Of a stretch of DNA of 22,976 nt, positions 21,307 through 22,976 are shown in pieces. A program made the translations under genes and the position numbers. How positions within the stretch are numbered: the stretch's first letter is position 1; each line of letters begins with the position of its first letter. The notes below the pieces were generated by a model, which ran no database searches, was not told the origin of the DNA, and worked only from the letters and a program-made list of their open reading frames with translations. This DNA is from a virus, in the IMG/VR virus record IMGVR_UViG_3300017990_000058, positions 1-22,976 of that record; one strand, 5' to 3'.

Positions 21307-21456
21307 GTGAAATCATTTATTTCTAAACCGGATATATTTATCGCAGTAGGCTTGTCTCTATTAGGGACAGGCCTTTTTATTTGGTTCTCTGTAGGGGTAT
21401 CTCTATCAGTTTTGGGAGCTATTTTTTTAAGTCTTGGAATATTAGCTAATCGATAG
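21307..21456 (+). CDS. small membrane protein between terminase and portal, 49 aa
   Basis: A 49-residue product starting at GTG (VKSFISKPDIFIAVGLSLLG...). It has two hydrophobic helices, DIFIAVGLSLLGTGLFIWF and VSVLG-type residues 29-46, with no charged residues between. The ribosome site is poor (TAGAG). It ends 8 bases before the portal ATG. Tiny membrane proteins at this place, between terL and portal, are seen in other HK97-type phages; the role is unknown. Confidence 0.6.
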   Translation: MKSFISKPDIFIAVGLSLLGTGLFIWFSVGVSLSVLGAIFLSLGILANR

Positions 21457-21464
21457 GTTGCTTT

Positions 21465-22976
21465 ATGGGTATTTTTCCGTCTGTACTTAGACTATCGTCC
21501 AAATACGGACCTGAATCTGATTTTTGGTATAATAGAGTTGTAGCTCCTACAGATGCGGGTATTGATGTCAACGAACAAGTTGCGCTAACGTATTTGACTG
21601 TCTTTGCGTGTATATCTTTAATTGCGGGTGATGTTGCAAGGCTTCCCCTTAATCTTTATCGTAAGCGTAAAGATGGAGGTAAAGATACAATAACTGATCA
21701 CGCGCTGTATGATATACTACATAACGTGCCTAATCCTGAAGTTACTTCATTTAATTATCGTGAAGCAAAACAGGGGCAATTGTTATTATGGGGTAATACT
21801 TTTGACTTTATAGAACGGGATAAACAAGGTAGAGTTCGTGCTTTATGGATTATTGAGGATCCCAATAAAGTAAAAGTATTTCGTTCAAAATCGGGAGAAA
21901 TTGCGTATCAGTATAAACGCGCTGACGGTACAGAGGTTACTCGCACACGATATGAAATTTTTCATATTCCTGGGTTTGGATTTAATGGCTTATACGGCAA
22001 ATCAATGATTACTATTGCACGTGAGTCAATAGCAGTTGGGCTTGCTGCTGAAAAGTATGGCAGTCGTTTTTTTGGCTCAGGAACTCACCCTAGCGGAATT
22101 TTATCTTTACCTCCTGAGGTCGAGCTCGGCGAAGAGGAGGACGCATATAATAAGTCGATCAAGGAACAATATGCGGGTTTAGGAAAATCACATAGCGTAA
22201 TGATCTTAAAAAACGGTGAGACATATCAAGCTTTAAATATGAGTATGGAAGATGCTCAATTTTTAGAGACTCGAGATCATCAAAAAGTTGAAATTTGCGG
22301 AATGTATCATGTTCCGCCGCACAAGATTGCTTTGCACGGCGCGAATAGTAACTATAATAATTTAGAACAGGAAAACGCGGCATATGTTGATTCATGTTTG
22401 GTTAGATGGTTGACTAGATGGGAATCATGTATTTCACAACAGCTTCTTACAGAAGCGGAACGTCGTTCAGGACTATTTTTAGAGTTTTTAGTTGATGGAC
22501 TTTTACGCGGTGATGCTCAGGCTCGGGCTACTCATTACAATAAAATGTTTCAAATTGGCGCGATAACTCCTAACGAAATTAGGGCAAAAGAAAATATGAA
22601 TCCTCTTGATGTCCCTGAAGCTGATTCTTCTTTTGTTATGTTGAATTTGGGTAAGTTGGAAGATTCTTTAAGTATAGGAGATCTTGATTCACAGCCGCCG
22701 CCAGGGAAACAAGTTGAAGAACAACCCGAAGCTAAGCAGTTATATCGGGACTTTTTTACGCGGACACTTCCTTCTAGACAAACAGTTATTGTGCGTGATC
22801 GAATTGCAAAACGCTATGCTCCGTTAATTCGAGATGCTGCTCAAAATATAGTTAATCGGGAAGCAAAAGCAATTAAAAATAGAATACACGCAAGAGATAT
22901 TGACTCATATGATATTTCATTATTCTTAGATGAGTTTTATGAAAAGTTTCCTGAATATATTGAACGAAAAATGGGA
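21465..22976 (+). CDS. portal protein, HK97 family (3' end cut by window edge)
   Basis: The frame is open for 504 residues to the end of the window without a stop. It is an HK97-family portal: VNEQVALTYLTVFACISLIA (about residues 40-59), DVARLPLNLYRK, LLWGNTFDFIERD, FHIPGFGFNGLYGKSMI, and the HVPPHKIALHG ... NNLEQENAAYV block near residue 285, followed by the GAITPNEIRAKENMNPLD stretch. The standard portal ends at about residue 405. After an acidic, Pro/Gln-rich linker a further helical region begins (residues about 425-504, RDFFTRTLPSRQTVIVRDRI), and it continues past the edge. It may be a C-terminal extension or a fusion with a head-morphogenesis domain. Confidence 0.93.
   Translation, partial: MGIFPSVLRLSSKYGPESDFWYNRVVAPTDAGIDVNEQVALTYLTVFACISLIAGDVARLPLNLYRKRKDGGKDTITDHALYDILHNVPNPEVTSFNYREAKQGQLLLWGNTFDFIERDKQGRVRALWIIEDPNKVKVFRSKSGEIAYQYKRADGTEVTRTRYEIFHIPGFGFNGLYGKSMITIARESIAVGLAAEKYGSRFFGSGTHPSGILSLPPEVELGEEEDAYNKSIKEQYAGLGKSHSVMILKNGETYQALNMSMEDAQFLETRDHQKVEICGMYHVPPHKIALHGANSNYNNLEQENAAYVDSCLVRWLTRWESCISQQLLTEAERRSGLFLEFLVDGLLRGDAQARATHYNKMFQIGAITPNEIRAKENMNPLDVPEADSSFVMLNLGKLEDSLSIGDLDSQPPPGKQVEEQPEAKQLYRDFFTRTLPSRQTVIVRDRIAKRYAPLIRDAAQNIVNREAKAIKNRIHARDIDSYDISLFLDEFYEKFPEYIERKMG

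Noticed and set aside
1-22976. Prophage signs: integrase, repressor, attachment sites, tRNA genes
   Set aside because: None could be found on either strand in this window, so lysogeny is not claimed.

Overview
The window is part of the genome of a tailed double-stranded DNA bacteriophage (Caudoviricetes, HK97-type packaging and head genes). The evidence is a terminase small/large pair followed by an HK97-family portal, an HNH nuclease beside the terminase, a phage primase-helicase, and a large replication and nucleotide-metabolism operon of tightly overlapping genes. The host cannot be named. A lipobox lipoprotein, a signal-peptide protein and a membrane-anchored coiled-coil protein in the lysis-side block hint at a Gram-negative host. 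No integrase, repressor, tRNA or CRISPR array is visible, so nothing here argues for lysogeny.

Layout. (1) 1-2480, plus strand, moderately GC-rich: the end of a late operon with a secreted Fn3-like protein, a membrane coiled-coil protein, a 57-aa protein, DUF5675, DUF1353, a small membrane protein and a lipoprotein, closed by a strong intrinsic terminator (2552-2580). (2) 15358 down to 2565, minus strand, mostly AT-rich: the early/replication operon. In transcription order it holds a 94-aa protein, a DUF2800 (Cas4/RecB-like) nuclease, a 68-aa protein, an inserted GC-rich Ala/Trp-repeat gene, five very small accessory genes, a 60-aa protein, DUF932, a 155-aa protein, an Enc34-like SSB, a structured RNA, a family A DNA polymerase, a 113-aa protein, a SNF2-like helicase, nucleoside 2-deoxyribosyltransferase, an HD phosphohydrolase, a dNMP kinase, ThyX, a MazG/dUTPase-like protein and a VRR-NUC nuclease. 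(3) 15359-15498: a divergent promoter region with back-to-back -35 boxes in a palindrome. (4) 15499-22976, plus strand: primase-helicase, a repeat-rich candidate replication origin, HNH nuclease, a gap, TerS, TerL, a 49-aa membrane protein and a portal that runs off the right end.

How it works together (inference). The divergent promoters launch the replication genes leftward and the primase rightward. The primase-helicase probably acts at the iteron-like region just downstream (17824-18136). SSB, PolA, helicase and nucleases make up the replisome and recombination set. The dUTPase-like, ThyX and dNMP kinase genes form a dUTP to dUMP to dTMP to dTDP route, with the HD phosphohydrolase and deoxyribosyltransferase supplying or trimming precursors. 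HNH, TerS, TerL and portal start the packaging/head module.

Best leads: a 13-bp-closed three-way-junction RNA ending in a U-run between SSB and DNA polymerase; the candidate origin with eight copies of ACAGTAA, a 19-bp perfect inverted repeat and 18-bp flanking direct repeats; a shared promoter pattern TTTAC(A/G)-N14-TG(A/G)-TA at four places; an SSB with an in-frame zinc-knuckle extension and two start sites; and a GC-rich Ala/Trp-repeat gene inserted between two copies of a neighbour's 3' end.
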